Numbered from the stretch's first letter, positions 47,947-57,484 are shown. The stretch is DNA of 64,000 bases from Nostoc sp. FACHB-892 (GCF_014698795.1 NZ_JACJTR010000004.1:306217-370216), one strand, 5' to 3'. Translations and numbers: made by a program. Notes: generated by a model from the sequence alone, not told the origin.

Positions 47947-48222
47947 ATGGAAAGCATTAAGATTAGAATATATATAGGTGATGATGGAATTCTGCAAATC
48001 CAGCTTCCGCCTGAAATTGCTAACCAAGAATTAGATGTAGTGATTGTCTTTCAACCTGTCATACAAAAATCCTCACAGTCTCCAAACAAAACGCCGGAAG
48101 AACTAGGATACTCTCGTAAATTCGTTGAAGAAGTAATAGGTAGTTGGGAAGGTGATACGCTTGAACGTCCAGAACAGCTTCCCTTTGAGGAACGGGAGGA
48201 AATTCAATGGCCTACCTCCTAG
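47947..48222 (+). CDS. Antitoxin of a VapBC-type pair
   Basis: The 91-residue acidic protein starts with MESIKIRIYIGDDGILQIQLPPEIANQELDVVIVFQP, a small beta-rich antitoxin-like domain, followed by a helix and an acidic tail. AGGAGG precedes the start by 8 bases. It overlaps the downstream PIN toxin by 16 bp. Family named by pattern and context only. It probably binds and blocks the VapC-like nuclease. Confidence 0.78.
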   Translation: MESIKIRIYIGDDGILQIQLPPEIANQELDVVIVFQPVIQKSSQSPNKTPEELGYSRKFVEEVIGSWEGDTLERPEQLPFEEREEIQWPTS

Positions 48223-48605
48223 ATACAAATGCATGTATCCAAATTTTGAATTCACCAAATTCACCTGTAGCCCAAAAAACTTTATTAATTCCTTCTAGGG
48301 AAATTTATATCTGTACGGTTGTTTATAGCGAACTATATTACGGAGCTTACAAAAGCGCAAACGTTAATAGAAATCTCACTTATCTAGAAAATTTATTTGC
48401 TGAGTTTGCTGATTTACCACTGGATCGTCAAGCTGCAAAAATAGCTGGAAATATTCGCGCTCGTCTTAATGCTTTGGGAACTCCAATTGGAGCAAATGAT
48501 TTATTAATTGCTGCGATCGCTTTAGCAAATGACCTCACACTTATTACCCACAATACCCGCGAATTTAGCCGTATTGATGGCTTGAAGTACGAAGATTGGG
48601 AATAG
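48207..48605 (+). CDS. vapC: VapC-type PIN-domain ribonuclease toxin
   Basis: The 132-residue protein shows the PIN signature: YLLDTNACIQIL (first Asp), YSELYYGAYKS (Glu), and GANDLLIAAIALANDLTLITHNTREFSRIDGL (Asp residues). These acidic residues bind Mg2+ for RNA cleavage. It forms a module with the overlapping antitoxin gene, 300 bp after xisA. It may penalise loss of the nifD element in vegetative cells. Confidence 0.92.
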   Translation: MAYLLDTNACIQILNSPNSPVAQKTLLIPSREIYICTVVYSELYYGAYKSANVNRNLTYLENLFAEFADLPLDRQAAKIAGNIRARLNALGTPIGANDLLIAAIALANDLTLITHNTREFSRIDGLKYEDWE

Positions 48606-48747
48606 CTGCGTATGAAATAGTCTATACATTATCTGAGGTTCTCATATGAATATATCTAGAATTCCTCGTATTAGGTATTAACACTGATGTTAATCAAAAA
48701 AGCATTGATATTATTATGAGATATAGTATATTTTAATATAATATTTT

Positions 48748-49839
48748 ATGAGTAGTAAGCTAATATATCATACCAACGAAAGTATAAATGGTGGATTTTC
48801 ACCTTTTGATGAAGCTATTCATCAAGTGAGTAATAGTAAAGAATTACTGATAGCTTGTCCTTATATTGATGTTAGCTATATTAAACCATTTTTACGCAAG
48901 CAACTAAACTGGCGTATTATTTCTGATATAGAAGCTTGGCTGAGTGCTTTTCAAGATGAAGCACGACAAGACATAGTTAATTTTATCATTGATAATAAAT
49001 ATAAAATCCATCATTATACAAATTTACATACAAAAGTTATTATTGGCGATCATTTATGCTTAATAGGTTCTGCAAACCTGACTAAAATGGGTATTACTCA
49101 AAGAGCAGAAATGTCAATTTTGCTAGATGAAAGTAAATACATTAATGAAATTAAACAATGGTTTGAGGATTCATGGTCAAGTAGTAGCGAGATTAATATA
49201 ACCGAATTAAAAGACTATGTTCATAGAATTATTACAACAAGACCTACACTTGAAAACCAAAATAGTTTTTTAAATTCAGATGCTCCTATTATTAAATCAA
49301 ACATTATCGTTCAACCTAAAAAACCTGAAAAAAAGGCCAATCAATCAAACACCAAAAAAGATAATGAACCTTGGAATGTCCATTATTTTTATGTAAATAT
49401 TAAGAAAAGCGAACATCGAAACTGGGATGATTGGCAAAAATATGGTTTTGTTTCTGGTGGTACTAAGGAAGTCTATAGCAAACCTATAAAAAAACTATTT
49501 CCGGGGTCGCGTGTATTCGTCTATATACCACCCAAAATTGGTTATGTTGGCGTTGGTCTAGTAACAGATACTGCTATACGTGTAAAAGACTTCACAGTAT
49601 TGGTCAATGGGCAAAAACTACCAATCCTAGATGTACCACTTATTGCCCCAAAAATGTATGAATATGTCGATGACTTGGATAAATCCGAGTACCTTGCCCG
49701 TGTTGAATGGATCAAAACAGTGCCTAAAAGTCAGGCATACTGGGAAAAAGGGCTTTTTACAAACCCGCACACAGCATGTCAAATGAACGATATTCCTACA
49801 ATACAGAGGTTATCTCAGCATTTCGGATTAAACGATTAA
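48748..49839 (+). CDS. PLD-family nuclease with C-terminal EVE/PUA-like domain
   Basis: The 363-residue protein has one phospholipase-D HKD motif: His94-T-Lys96...Asp101, followed by GSANLTKMG. After a Lys/Asn-rich linker (about 190-208) comes a domain with WDDWQKYGFVSGG, LFPGSRVFVYIPPKIGYVGVGLV, resembling EVE/PUA-like folds that read modified bases. A single HKD usually means a homodimeric nuclease. I infer a DNA-modification-sensing defence nuclease; this is not proven. It has no methylase partner beside it and stands just before an IS630 copy. Confidence 0.7.
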   Translation: MSSKLIYHTNESINGGFSPFDEAIHQVSNSKELLIACPYIDVSYIKPFLRKQLNWRIISDIEAWLSAFQDEARQDIVNFIIDNKYKIHHYTNLHTKVIIGDHLCLIGSANLTKMGITQRAEMSILLDESKYINEIKQWFEDSWSSSSEINITELKDYVHRIITTRPTLENQNSFLNSDAPIIKSNIIVQPKKPEKKANQSNTKKDNEPWNVHYFYVNIKKSEHRNWDDWQKYGFVSGGTKEVYSKPIKKLFPGSRVFVYIPPKIGYVGVGLVTDTAIRVKDFTVLVNGQKLPILDVPLIAPKMYEYVDDLDKSEYLARVEWIKTVPKSQAYWEKGLFTNPHTACQMNDIPTIQRLSQHFGLND

Positions 49840-49849
49840 GTGCCATTTA

Positions 49850-50866
49850 CAGCAGATTCGGAGTTTATGAGGTACAGTAGCAGCAATTTGTAAACCAATT
49901 TTTGAGATGTTCAGGATTAATTAGTTCAAGTGCTATTTTAATTAAACCATCGACTCCAGATGTATTCTTGGGAGAAAATTGCTTCAGGAACGCTTTTAAT
50001 TGTGACCACCAATGTTCGATGGGGTTAAATTCAGGGGAATAAGGAGATAAGTACAGAACACTTGCACCAACAGATTCAATTAAGGGTTTAATTTCTTCGA
50101 CTTGATGTGCAGGAAGATTATCCATCACCACTACTGCACCAATCCATAATTGTGGAAGTAAAAAATGTTCGATAAATACTTTATATACATTCCCGTCCAT
50201 TGAGCCATTTAAAGTCATGACAGCCAAAACTTTCTTTAAACTGATTCCCCCGATTACACTTACTTTTGCTCCTCGGTAATATGGTTTAAAATCATACACC
50301 CTACTGCCGCGTTCGCTTCTGGCATGAGTTCTGGTCAAACCAAGTAAAACACCCATTTCATCAATAAAAACAAGGTTTTCTGGGTCTATTTGTTTTACTT
50401 TCTCCCAATACTCTATTCTCAGCTTTTGGACTCTTTCTGTTTTCGCTTGGCTACTGCGTAAAGTCTTTTTTTTCGTGTTAGTTTTTGTTTTTGTAATGCA
50501 CAGCACATTACACTTGCACATACCCAAACGTTATATTTTTCTCCAAAATACTCGCAGTATTCTGATAAAGTTGCGTCTGGATGGCTTTTAACCATTTCGG
50601 CTAATTCGCTACCGTACTCATCCAATTTACCCTTAATTGTTCCACCTTGCTTTTTAGGTTCTAGATGACCTTGGGTTTTCTGTAACTGGAGGAGCTTTTG
50701 TACATAGCTTTTTGCTACACCAAATTGAACAGCAACTTTTCTGATTGACGTGCCACCTCGTTCGTATGCATTTACTATTTTTTCTCGCAGATCAATTGAG
50801 TACGGTTTCATTTGTAATTCTTGATGCGCTAATATTTATTGTGCCTCATTTACCTCAAATTTGCTG
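49850..50866 (-). mobile_element. IS630-family insertion sequence
   Basis: About 1017 bp lie between TA dinucleotides (49848-49849 and 50867-50868), the IS630 target. The ends are imperfect inverted repeats of about 28 bp: CAGCAGATTCGGAGTTTATG on the left and, on the minus strand, CAGCAAATTTGAGGTAAATG. It holds one two-frame transposase gene. It lies between the PLD gene and the xisH remnant. Confidence 0.85.
49865..50811 (-). CDS. IS630 transposase, two overlapping frames
   Basis: The first frame (50811 to 50419, 130 residues) has the helix-turn-helix: RGGTSIRKVAVQFGVAKSYVQKLL. The second (50527 to 49865) has the DDE catalytic residues: VFIDEMG, VVMDNLPAHQ, SPEFNPIEHWW. They overlap, and a run of eight A (T at 50466-50473 on the plus strand) is a probable slip site joining ...LTRKK to TLRSSQAKTERVQ. 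Programmed frameshifting is known for cyanobacterial IS630 copies. Both frames and the ends look intact, so it may be active. Confidence 0.88.
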
Positions 50867-51034
50867 TAAGAATCACGTTCTAGTGCGATCGCATCCTTAA
50901 TAAAAGTGCGTTATTGCAAATCCCAATGCACCTTCATCATATCAGCAGGCGATCGCATTCCTCGCGTAGGGTGCGTTATTGCATTGATTGACAATGGTTC
51001 GGTATTATAAAGGTATTGGGTTCTGGTTCTATCC

Positions 51035-51085
51035 ATGTCTGCAAGAGACACAAAGATTGAGGTGATTGTGCAATGGCAAAGCTAG
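51035..51085 (+). pseudogene. xisH: xisH remnant with large internal deletion
   Basis: The 16-codon frame MSARDTKIEVIVQWQS joins the start typical of XisH (MSA/PAKD or -RD) directly to its usual end (EVIVQWQ). About 110-120 residues, including the nuclease-like core, are gone, yet the frame is kept. The stop overlaps the xisI ATG in the normal xisH-xisI way. Recognition is from memory of XisH proteins. Confidence 0.65.
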
Positions 51086-51408
51086 ACCAGTATCGTGAAT
51101 ATATTCAAAATTTACTAACGAATTATGGTAGTTACCAACCTTCAGAGGAAGATGTTGAAATCCAATTGATATTCGATACAGCGCGAGATCATTACCAGAT
51201 TCTAGAGATTGGTTGGGATGGATATGACCGAATTTATAATTGTGTGATACATCTCGATATCAAAGGTGAAAAGATATGGATTCAGCATAATATGACCGAT
51301 ATCCAAATTGCTGAAGATTTGACTGAGATGGGAGTATCTAAAGAAGATATTGTTTTGGGATTACAGCCATCTTACCTGCGTCAATATACACAATATGGCG
51401 TAGCGTGA
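51073..51408 (+). CDS. xisI: XisI-family protein (fdxN element excision factor-like)
   Basis: The 111-residue protein shows the XisI pattern: LDQYREYIQNLLTNYGSY, IFDTARDHYQILEIGWDGYDRIYNCVIHLDIKGEKIWIQHNMTD and IAEDLTEMGVSKEDIVLGLQPSYLRQYT. In Anabaena XisH and XisI control excision of the fdxN element with XisF. Homologues are common and paired. Here the xisH partner is reduced to 16 codons, so XisI is an orphan. It lies downstream of the IS630 copy. Confidence 0.9.
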   Translation: MAKLDQYREYIQNLLTNYGSYQPSEEDVEIQLIFDTARDHYQILEIGWDGYDRIYNCVIHLDIKGEKIWIQHNMTDIQIAEDLTEMGVSKEDIVLGLQPSYLRQYTQYGVA

Positions 51409-51496
51409 ATTTGTCTAAAAAGTAATTACAGGATAAATCTCTGTTTAGTACGCATCCCTTACTTAGCGTGCGTTGTCGCAAAAAGCCAGAGTTACT

Positions 51497-52066
51497 TTAC
51501 TCAAAAACAACGCCGCGATAAATTTCCGCCATCGGCAATTCAATACTAAGTGAGTCTAAAGAAATAGATAACTCTAAACCACTAAAATCACTAAGTAACC
51601 AACCTTGGGCTTGTTTACTATAGCGTTCCACAAAAGGTTCATCCTGCTCGACTAATAAATATTCGTTAAAACTCCCAATTGAGCGATACATCCGAAATTT
51701 ACTAAGTCGGTCGTAATCTGCGGTGGAAGGAGATAGAACTTCAACAATCAGCGTGGGATTCAAGACTTCATCTAAACGATCGCCATTTAGTTGCGGTTCG
51801 CCGTCAAAAACCATTACATCTGGATATACTCCGCGTCGATGTTCAGGAATCCACAGCCGTAAATCGCTGTTAATTGGCTCAAATTGAGTATCGCGCAGCA
51901 CAGAAGTAAAATAGGTCAAAATGTTTCGACCGATGCGGCTATGTTTAAGCGTTCCTCCAGGCATGGGTACAATTTCTCCATCTCGATATTCGCTGCGTCC
52001 TTCGGCTTTTTCTTCGATCGCACGATATTCATCCAAGCTGTAGCGGCGCGAGATGGTAGAAATCAT
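51497..52066 (-). CDS. Uma2-family (DUF820) PD-(D/E)XK protein
   Basis: The 189-residue protein has the Uma2 order: YSLDEYRAIEEKAEGRSEYRDGEIVPMPGGTLKHSRI, then PDVMVFDGEP and LIVEVLSPSTADYDR with the Asp and Glu-x-Leu/Val residues of a PD-(D/E)XK-like nuclease fold. Such genes are extremely numerous in Nostoc and of unknown function. It is convergent with xisI. Confidence 0.9.
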   Translation of the reverse strand: MISTISRRYSLDEYRAIEEKAEGRSEYRDGEIVPMPGGTLKHSRIGRNILTYFTSVLRDTQFEPINSDLRLWIPEHRRGVYPDVMVFDGEPQLNGDRLDEVLNPTLIVEVLSPSTADYDRLSKFRMYRSIGSFNEYLLVEQDEPFVERYSKQAQGWLLSDFSGLELSISLDSLSIELPMAEIYRGVVFE

Positions 52067-52230
52067 AGGTTGTAAGCGATCGCATTAGCTATAAAACAAC
52101 AATATTATTTTGTCACAGATTTACTTGTGAGGTGATATTATTCTGCGGTCTATATATTTATTCAAACGGTCATTGTGCGTAACAAAATTCCCCTTTTAGT
52201 GTATGACACACAAAAACAGGAGATTACAGA

Positions 52231-52594
52231 ATAGATAAGCTAATTTTGTATCGTGAACTAATTCAGAAATTATTGACGGCGCGAGCAAGAGCAAAGTTAC
52301 GTTCTGAGAGCGATCCAATAGAAAGTCAAACCATTTTTGATACTACAAAAGACCACTATCAGCTTGTGCATGTGGGATGGAAGGATAGTAGTACCCGGAT
52401 TTATGGCTGTGTGCTGCATATATATCAAGGATGAGAAGATTTGGGTGCAGCATGACGGAACGGAGGATGCGTAGGCGTAGCCCGTCGTAGACATCGCAGA
52501 TCAACTTGTGAGCGAGGGAGTGCCTAAGCAAGATATTGTGATCGCATATCATGCACCTCATGTACGGCAGTATACAGAGTTTGCTCTTGGCTAA
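52231..52594 (+). pseudogene. xisI-like pseudogene broken by a dispersed repeat
   Basis: The frame begins with ATA instead of ATG (IDKLILYRELIQKLL), continues to SSTRIYGCVLHIYQG and then shifts frame (DEKIWVQHDGTED). It is then interrupted by the 29-bp repeat at 52469-52497 and finishes in frame with ADQLVSEGVPKQDIVIAYHAPHVRQYTEFALG. Three separate defects (start, frameshift, insertion) show an old pseudogene of the XisI family. Confidence 0.85.
52469..52497 (+). repeat. 29-bp dispersed repeat, copy in the xisI pseudogene
   Basis: GCGTAGGCGTAGCC followed by CGTCGTAGACATCGC. Copies: 27768-27796 (inside xisC), 57456-57484, 61681-61710 and 63304-63332. The reverse form GCGATGTCTACG also appears as partial copies, for example at 63184. 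Confidence 0.8.
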
Positions 52595-52659
52595 ACATAT
52601 TGAAAAAGCCTGTTTGCGATCGTTACTCGCAAACAGACTTAACTTTTTAATACTTCTAA

Positions 52660-53199
52660 TTAAGCTTGATCCCAAAGCTGACGTACATAATCAGGCAGCG
52701 CGCCAGCAATTTCCTGAATCCGCTCTTCGGAAAGTTCGTCTTTGGTAGCAGAAAATACCGCTTTAACTGCCTGTTCTGCCTCGACTGATCCTGGAACCCC
52801 TCCTTCATTCGCAACTCGCGTTAGAAATAGCTTGGAATCAATTCCAATGGGAGCCGGGCCTTTTAAAGGTTGACGGATTCGACTTAAAAATCTCACAATC
52901 GGATTGGTGTCTTTCCAAAGTTCAGCCACTTCAAACTGGAGTGCTTTTTCATCTGTAGGTATAGCTTCTGTATGCAGTTCTGACTCGACGCGATCAATTG
53001 TGTCCGTGGTCATTAAGTCACGCATAACGCGATACACAACTTCGGTAAAGTCTCTTGCGTCATACAAATCTGCAAATCCGCTTCTAACCATAACCTTTTC
53101 AAGAAAGGAGTGATGTTCGTCTGCGATCGCAGTTCGAGTATCTTCAATCTCTGTTGGGTCAACTTCTGGAATATTTGTTCTAAAACTTTGATCTGGCAT
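52660..53199 (-). CDS. DUF2267-like protein
   Basis: This 179-residue helical protein resembles DUF2267 in two repeats: AIADEHHSFLEKVMVRSGFADLYDARDFTEVVYRVMRDLM and VEAEQAVKAVFSATKDELSEERIQEIAGALPDYVRQLWDQA. The two halves share the pattern of helix, turn, helix and (in the second) AGALPDYVRQLW. DUF2267 proteins occur in stress or uncharacterised operons. The function is unknown. Confidence 0.75.
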   Translation of the reverse strand: MPDQSFRTNIPEVDPTEIEDTRTAIADEHHSFLEKVMVRSGFADLYDARDFTEVVYRVMRDLMTTDTIDRVESELHTEAIPTDEKALQFEVAELWKDTNPIVRFLSRIRQPLKGPAPIGIDSKLFLTRVANEGGVPGSVEAEQAVKAVFSATKDELSEERIQEIAGALPDYVRQLWDQA

Positions 53200-53449
53200 T
53201 GTTTTTTCTTCTGGTTATTAATTTTGAGTCTTTATGCTTACTTTATGTAAGGTCGCACAAATCAAAAACCCTTGTAATCTTCCAGAAGTTTGAGATGGTA
53301 TCTATTCAAAAGTTAGAAATTTCTTTGATCTGCTCATAGCTGTAAAGTCATAGTTGAGGTGAGGAGAGCAATACTGCTGATGTTTGTGCCCATCTGTGTC
53401 GAAAACCAGTCAAAATAAATGAGTTGGTATAAAATCAGCCGAAACAAAG

Positions 53450-54247
53450 ATGCTAGAAACAACAAACATCGAAATTAACACCTCTTATGTCAAAGTACCC
53501 AACGATGACTTAGAAATCGATGCTTACTTAGCTCAACCAGCACAAAACGGAACTTTTGGCGCGATTATAGTCTTTCCAGAAATTTTTGGAATCAATAGTA
53601 ATATTCGAGATATTACTGAACTAATCGCTAAACAAGGTTATGTAGCAATAGCCCCCGCGATGTATCAACGTATTGCTCCCGGTTTTGAGGCTGATTTTAG
53701 CGCTGAAGATGTTGGGTTTAGTCCAGAAGCATATCGGCTTGGATTGGAATATTATCAACAAGTGAAGTATCAAGAGATATTCAGCGATATTCAAGCTGCG
53801 ATCGCCTATGTCAAAACTTTACCCAATGTCAAAGATAATGCAATCGGTGTCATTGGTTTCTGTTTTGGCGGTCATGTTGCTTACATAGCTGCAACCTTAC
53901 CTGATATCAAAGCAACAGCTTCGTTTTATGGTGGCGGGATTACTACTTCTAGTTATGGTGAAGAGACTCCAACCATTAATCGCACCTCAGAAATTAAAGG
54001 TACTATCTATGCATTTTTTGGTACAAGAGATACATTAGTTTCCCAGGAAGAAAGCAAACAAATTGAGGCAGAATTAAAGAAACATCAAATAAATCATCGT
54101 GTATTTCGATACGATGCAGGACATGGATTCTTTGCTGGATTGTTCAAAGATAAGTACCCATTTATGGAACAACACCCAAGCTACAATCCCGAAGCCGCTC
54201 CTGATGCTTGGCAACATATTTTAGAACTGTTTCAAAATCACTTGTAA
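53450..54247 (+). CDS. Dienelactone hydrolase family protein
   Basis: The 265-residue protein matches the DLH family: the nucleophile elbow GFCFGGHVAY with Cys, an Asp in FFGTRDTLVS, and His in YDAGHGFFAG. YLAQPAQNGTFGAIIVFPEIFG opens the fold. Such enzymes open dienelactones or act as general carboxylic-ester hydrolases. It has no signal peptide. It is alone and carried as cargo of the nifD element. Confidence 0.9.
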   Translation: MLETTNIEINTSYVKVPNDDLEIDAYLAQPAQNGTFGAIIVFPEIFGINSNIRDITELIAKQGYVAIAPAMYQRIAPGFEADFSAEDVGFSPEAYRLGLEYYQQVKYQEIFSDIQAAIAYVKTLPNVKDNAIGVIGFCFGGHVAYIAATLPDIKATASFYGGGITTSSYGEETPTINRTSEIKGTIYAFFGTRDTLVSQEESKQIEAELKKHQINHRVFRYDAGHGFFAGLFKDKYPFMEQHPSYNPEAAPDAWQHILELFQNHL

Positions 54248-54337
54248 AATCGCTTTTCTTTCTACTTGACAAAATTTTGAGTAATAACGCACATACTGCG
54301 ATCGCACTCTTGTTAAATGAGTGCGATCCTATTGCTT

Positions 54338-54985
54338 TTAAGCTTTGGAATTTTTCAGCAGGAATTGACAACCACATAAAAACGGGTTTGGATTTTCTGT
54401 GCGATCGTCCATAAGCACTTCAATGGGAAGCTTGCTCTTATAAATCAATTCGTCATAATCCATCAATGCATCCCACTTGATCTTGCCAGTCGGGAAGCCT
54501 AGCTGTGAAGTAGCATCAAATATTAACTCTTGCCATTTTTGAATCTCTGGATCTTGCGATTTGCAGTAATCGAGAATGGCAATAAATGTCCCAGGCTTGG
54601 TAACTCGTAGGATCTCCTCAAGAGCAAGAACTGGATCTTTAACGACACTCAAGGTAAATCCCGACGCTGCGGCATCAAAGCTATTATCAGGAAAATCTAG
54701 ATTGCACATATCTGCTACTTTGAAGGTGATGTCTGCGGATACGCGCTTTTTACGTGCTTCATCCAGCATCTTCTCAGAAAGATCAACACCGACGACATGC
54801 ACGCCTTCAGGGTAGGCTGAAAGATTAAGACCTGTTCCTACCGCAGCATCTAGTACGGTTTGTCCTGGCTTAAGCTGCAAAGAAGCAATTAGAGGTTCGC
54901 GCTCGATGTGCCAGTAACGCTTCATAATTGCGTCATAATCCATTGCACCTTGATCGTAGGTTTCAATCACCTGATTTATCTGCAT
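54338..54985 (-). CDS. Class I SAM-dependent methyltransferase
   Basis: The 215-residue protein has motif I VLDAAVGTGLNLSAYP, motif II around VVGVDLSEKMLDEARKK, and FPDNSFDAAASGFTLSVVKDP, as in UbiE/PmtA-like methyltransferases. It uses S-adenosylmethionine on an unknown small molecule or lipid. GTTATLKG-type substrate clues are lacking. It is convergent with the DLH gene and divergent from nothing close. Confidence 0.87.
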   Translation of the reverse strand: MQINQVIETYDQGAMDYDAIMKRYWHIEREPLIASLQLKPGQTVLDAAVGTGLNLSAYPEGVHVVGVDLSEKMLDEARKKRVSADITFKVADMCNLDFPDNSFDAAASGFTLSVVKDPVLALEEILRVTKPGTFIAILDYCKSQDPEIQKWQELIFDATSQLGFPTGKIKWDALMDYDELIYKSKLPIEVLMDDRTENPNPFLCGCQFLLKNSKA

Positions 54986-55109
54986 AGGTTCCTTAACTAA
55001 TAGAACTACTGATTCTAACCCTCTATAAAGTCGTATAATATGATGATGAATAAAATCTGTATACTGTAATAATACGTAGGTAATCTGACAATACCAAAGT
55101 AGTATCCAG

Positions 55110-57311
55110 TTAAACTACTCTATGAACCTTTAGCTGGAGAGGAACCTGAATGATAAACTCGGTTCCTTTTCCAGCAGTTGAGAAGCACTCCAGTTTGCCG
55201 CCATGTTTTTCTGTGATAATTTGGTAGCTGATAGACATACCCATTCCAGTTCCTTTGCCAATGGGTTTGGTGGTGAAAAAGGGATCGAATATTCGTTGCT
55301 GAAATTCTTTGGAAATTCCGACTCCATTATCAGCGATCGCCACTTCTACCCAGGTTGAATTAACTACCGATGTCCGAATCTTAATTCGACTAGGATTGTC
55401 TTTGATCTCCTGATAGGTGCGCTTGGCATTGCTTTCTTCTAATGCATCAATTGCATTCACTAAAATATTCATAAACACCTGGTTGAGTTGTCCGGCATAG
55501 CATTCTACAAGAGGTACATCGCCATAGTCTGTGATCACCTCAATTTCAGGTTGCTCTGGTTTAGCTTTGAGGCGGTGTTGCAAAATCATCAGAGTACTAT
55601 CGATGCCCTCATGAATATCGACCTTTTTAAATTCCGCTTCGTCGGTGCGGGAGAAGTTCCTCAACGATAGTACAATTTGGCGAATGCGATCGGTGCCCAC
55701 TTTCATGGAAGACAACATTTTCGGCAAGTCTTCTTGCAAAAACTCCAGATCCATTTCTTCAGCAGCGATTTGTATTTCTGGAGCAGGAACAGAACCATGC
55801 TCCTGATACAACTGCACAAGCGTTAATAAATCCTGGGTATATTCTTGGACATGGGCGAGGTTGCCATGAATAAAGTTGACTGGATTATTAATTTCGTGTG
55901 CAACTCCAGCAACTAGTTGTCCCAGACTAGACATTTTTTCACTTTGAACAACTTGAGATTGAGTGCGCTGCAATTCCTCTAATGCATTTTTGAGTTCGGT
56001 GGTGCGCTCTTCTACCCGGTCTTCTAATTCTTCCTTGCTTTTCTCTAGGGCAGTAAACGTTTCGTACAATTGCCCTGCCATGTGGTTGAAAGAGTTGGAT
56101 AGGGTATTAAGTTCTCGAATGCCGCTAGTTTCTACTTTCTGATCTAAATTGCCAGATGCCATTGCTTCACTTGCCCAATTCAGGCGCAGAATCGGGCGTA
56201 CAATCCAATGAGAGGTGAACACGCCCATCACTGAGGCAAGCAACAATGCGCCTAAACAAAGTGCGATCGTGGTGTGCGTGTTGGTATCAATTTGCGCCAT
56301 GAATGCGCTTTCTGGCACACTCACTACTACTAGCCAATCCAAGCCATACTTGTCACGCCAAGGTACAACATCGACAAAATGCCGTTTTCCTTGCACCTCA
56401 AGCTGAAAATCTGTGTCTTGGTTGATGGAGGCAAACCCGTTAAAGGTTTGGAGGTGTCTGGCAATGTTCTGTACGATTGGGTTGGGGCTGTCGATCGCCC
56501 GCAATCTCTGAACTTTTTGATTAATCAGGGTAAAGGGCTTCTCTGTGCCAGAATTGGCAACTAACATACCATCCCGTTCTAAAAGGAATACCTGCCCAGA
56601 CTGACTAACATCTAAAGTGCGTAAAAAATCGCTGAGTTTCAGCAAGTGGATATCTGTAGCAATCATTCCTAGCAAGCGATTTTGTGCATTATAGATGGGA
56701 CGACTGGCAGAGGCAGCAATGTAGGGGCCTGTTGGAAAATTTGCAGTATAAATCTTTGCCCAGATGGGTTTACCAGCGGCGATGGTTTGGGTATACCAAA
56801 CTTCGCTGAAATTGTCCCAAGTAAAATGATTATTAACTTGAGTCCTATTACCCTGGTTATCCGTGGCGTAGTTAGTAGTGTTATTAGGAAGGTTGGCAGT
56901 CCAATCATCAATGGTAATTGTCTTGCCATCATAACGAGCGACTCCCATCCCCTCACCCGTCGTTAGTCCTATACCAACATAAGTCAGGTCATACGCCTGC
57001 ATCTGATCCCAGAAATATGTGCCAAGGGTTTTGCGATCGCCTACATTTAATACTCCCCTGCGGATAGCATCTGCGTTAATCTGATTGAGCGTTTGCGGAA
57101 CGGAAAGATGAGACTTCAAATGTTCATCCACTACATCACTGGTACGATCCATCAACTGCTCTGCCAGGGCGTTAACTGCTCTTTGTCCATTTTTAAAGGA
57201 CAAATAACCCACTAAACTTACTGCTGCAAAAATTTGGATAAGGAAGGGAACAACAAGAACAATCTGTAATGGAAACGCTTTACCTTCTTTGCTAGGATAG
57301 TGAGTTTTCAT
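55110..57311 (-). CDS. Sensor histidine kinase with extracytoplasmic dCache domain
   Basis: The 733-residue protein has an N-terminal membrane helix (about 17-38), a large extracytoplasmic dCache-like sensor (about 40-345), a second helix near 350-370, a HAMP linker and coiled coil, then HisKA with the phospho-acceptor in GQLVAGVAHEINNPVNFI and HATPase with NAIDAL (N box), IADNGVGI (G1) and GKGTGMGMSI (G2). It should sense a small molecule and phosphorylate a response regulator, which is not encoded nearby. In heterocysts it would be lost with the element. Confidence 0.92.
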   Translation of the reverse strand: MKTHYPSKEGKAFPLQIVLVVPFLIQIFAAVSLVGYLSFKNGQRAVNALAEQLMDRTSDVVDEHLKSHLSVPQTLNQINADAIRRGVLNVGDRKTLGTYFWDQMQAYDLTYVGIGLTTGEGMGVARYDGKTITIDDWTANLPNNTTNYATDNQGNRTQVNNHFTWDNFSEVWYTQTIAAGKPIWAKIYTANFPTGPYIAASASRPIYNAQNRLLGMIATDIHLLKLSDFLRTLDVSQSGQVFLLERDGMLVANSGTEKPFTLINQKVQRLRAIDSPNPIVQNIARHLQTFNGFASINQDTDFQLEVQGKRHFVDVVPWRDKYGLDWLVVVSVPESAFMAQIDTNTHTTIALCLGALLLASVMGVFTSHWIVRPILRLNWASEAMASGNLDQKVETSGIRELNTLSNSFNHMAGQLYETFTALEKSKEELEDRVEERTTELKNALEELQRTQSQVVQSEKMSSLGQLVAGVAHEINNPVNFIHGNLAHVQEYTQDLLTLVQLYQEHGSVPAPEIQIAAEEMDLEFLQEDLPKMLSSMKVGTDRIRQIVLSLRNFSRTDEAEFKKVDIHEGIDSTLMILQHRLKAKPEQPEIEVITDYGDVPLVECYAGQLNQVFMNILVNAIDALEESNAKRTYQEIKDNPSRIKIRTSVVNSTWVEVAIADNGVGISKEFQQRIFDPFFTTKPIGKGTGMGMSISYQIITEKHGGKLECFSTAGKGTEFIIQVPLQLKVHRVV

Positions 57312-57455
57312 TGGAAACTAGAAGTTGAGTTTAATCTGATTTACTTCTATAGTTCCCAAGATGCCCACATACTCACCTTTGTTTAAATTTTTTTGTCAAG
57401 CTGTAGGGTGCGTTAGGCTGCGCGGCTACTAACGGATAAATATTTTGGTAAAACA

Positions 57456-57484
57456 GCGATGTCTACGATGGGCTGCGCCTACGC
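57456..57484 (-). repeat. 29-bp dispersed repeat, intergenic copy
   Basis: GCGATGTCTACGATGGG followed by CTGCGCCTACGC on the plus strand, upstream of the kinase gene. It lies beside a GTAGGGTGCGTTAGGCTGCG repeat piece (57404-57423). Confidence 0.75.
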
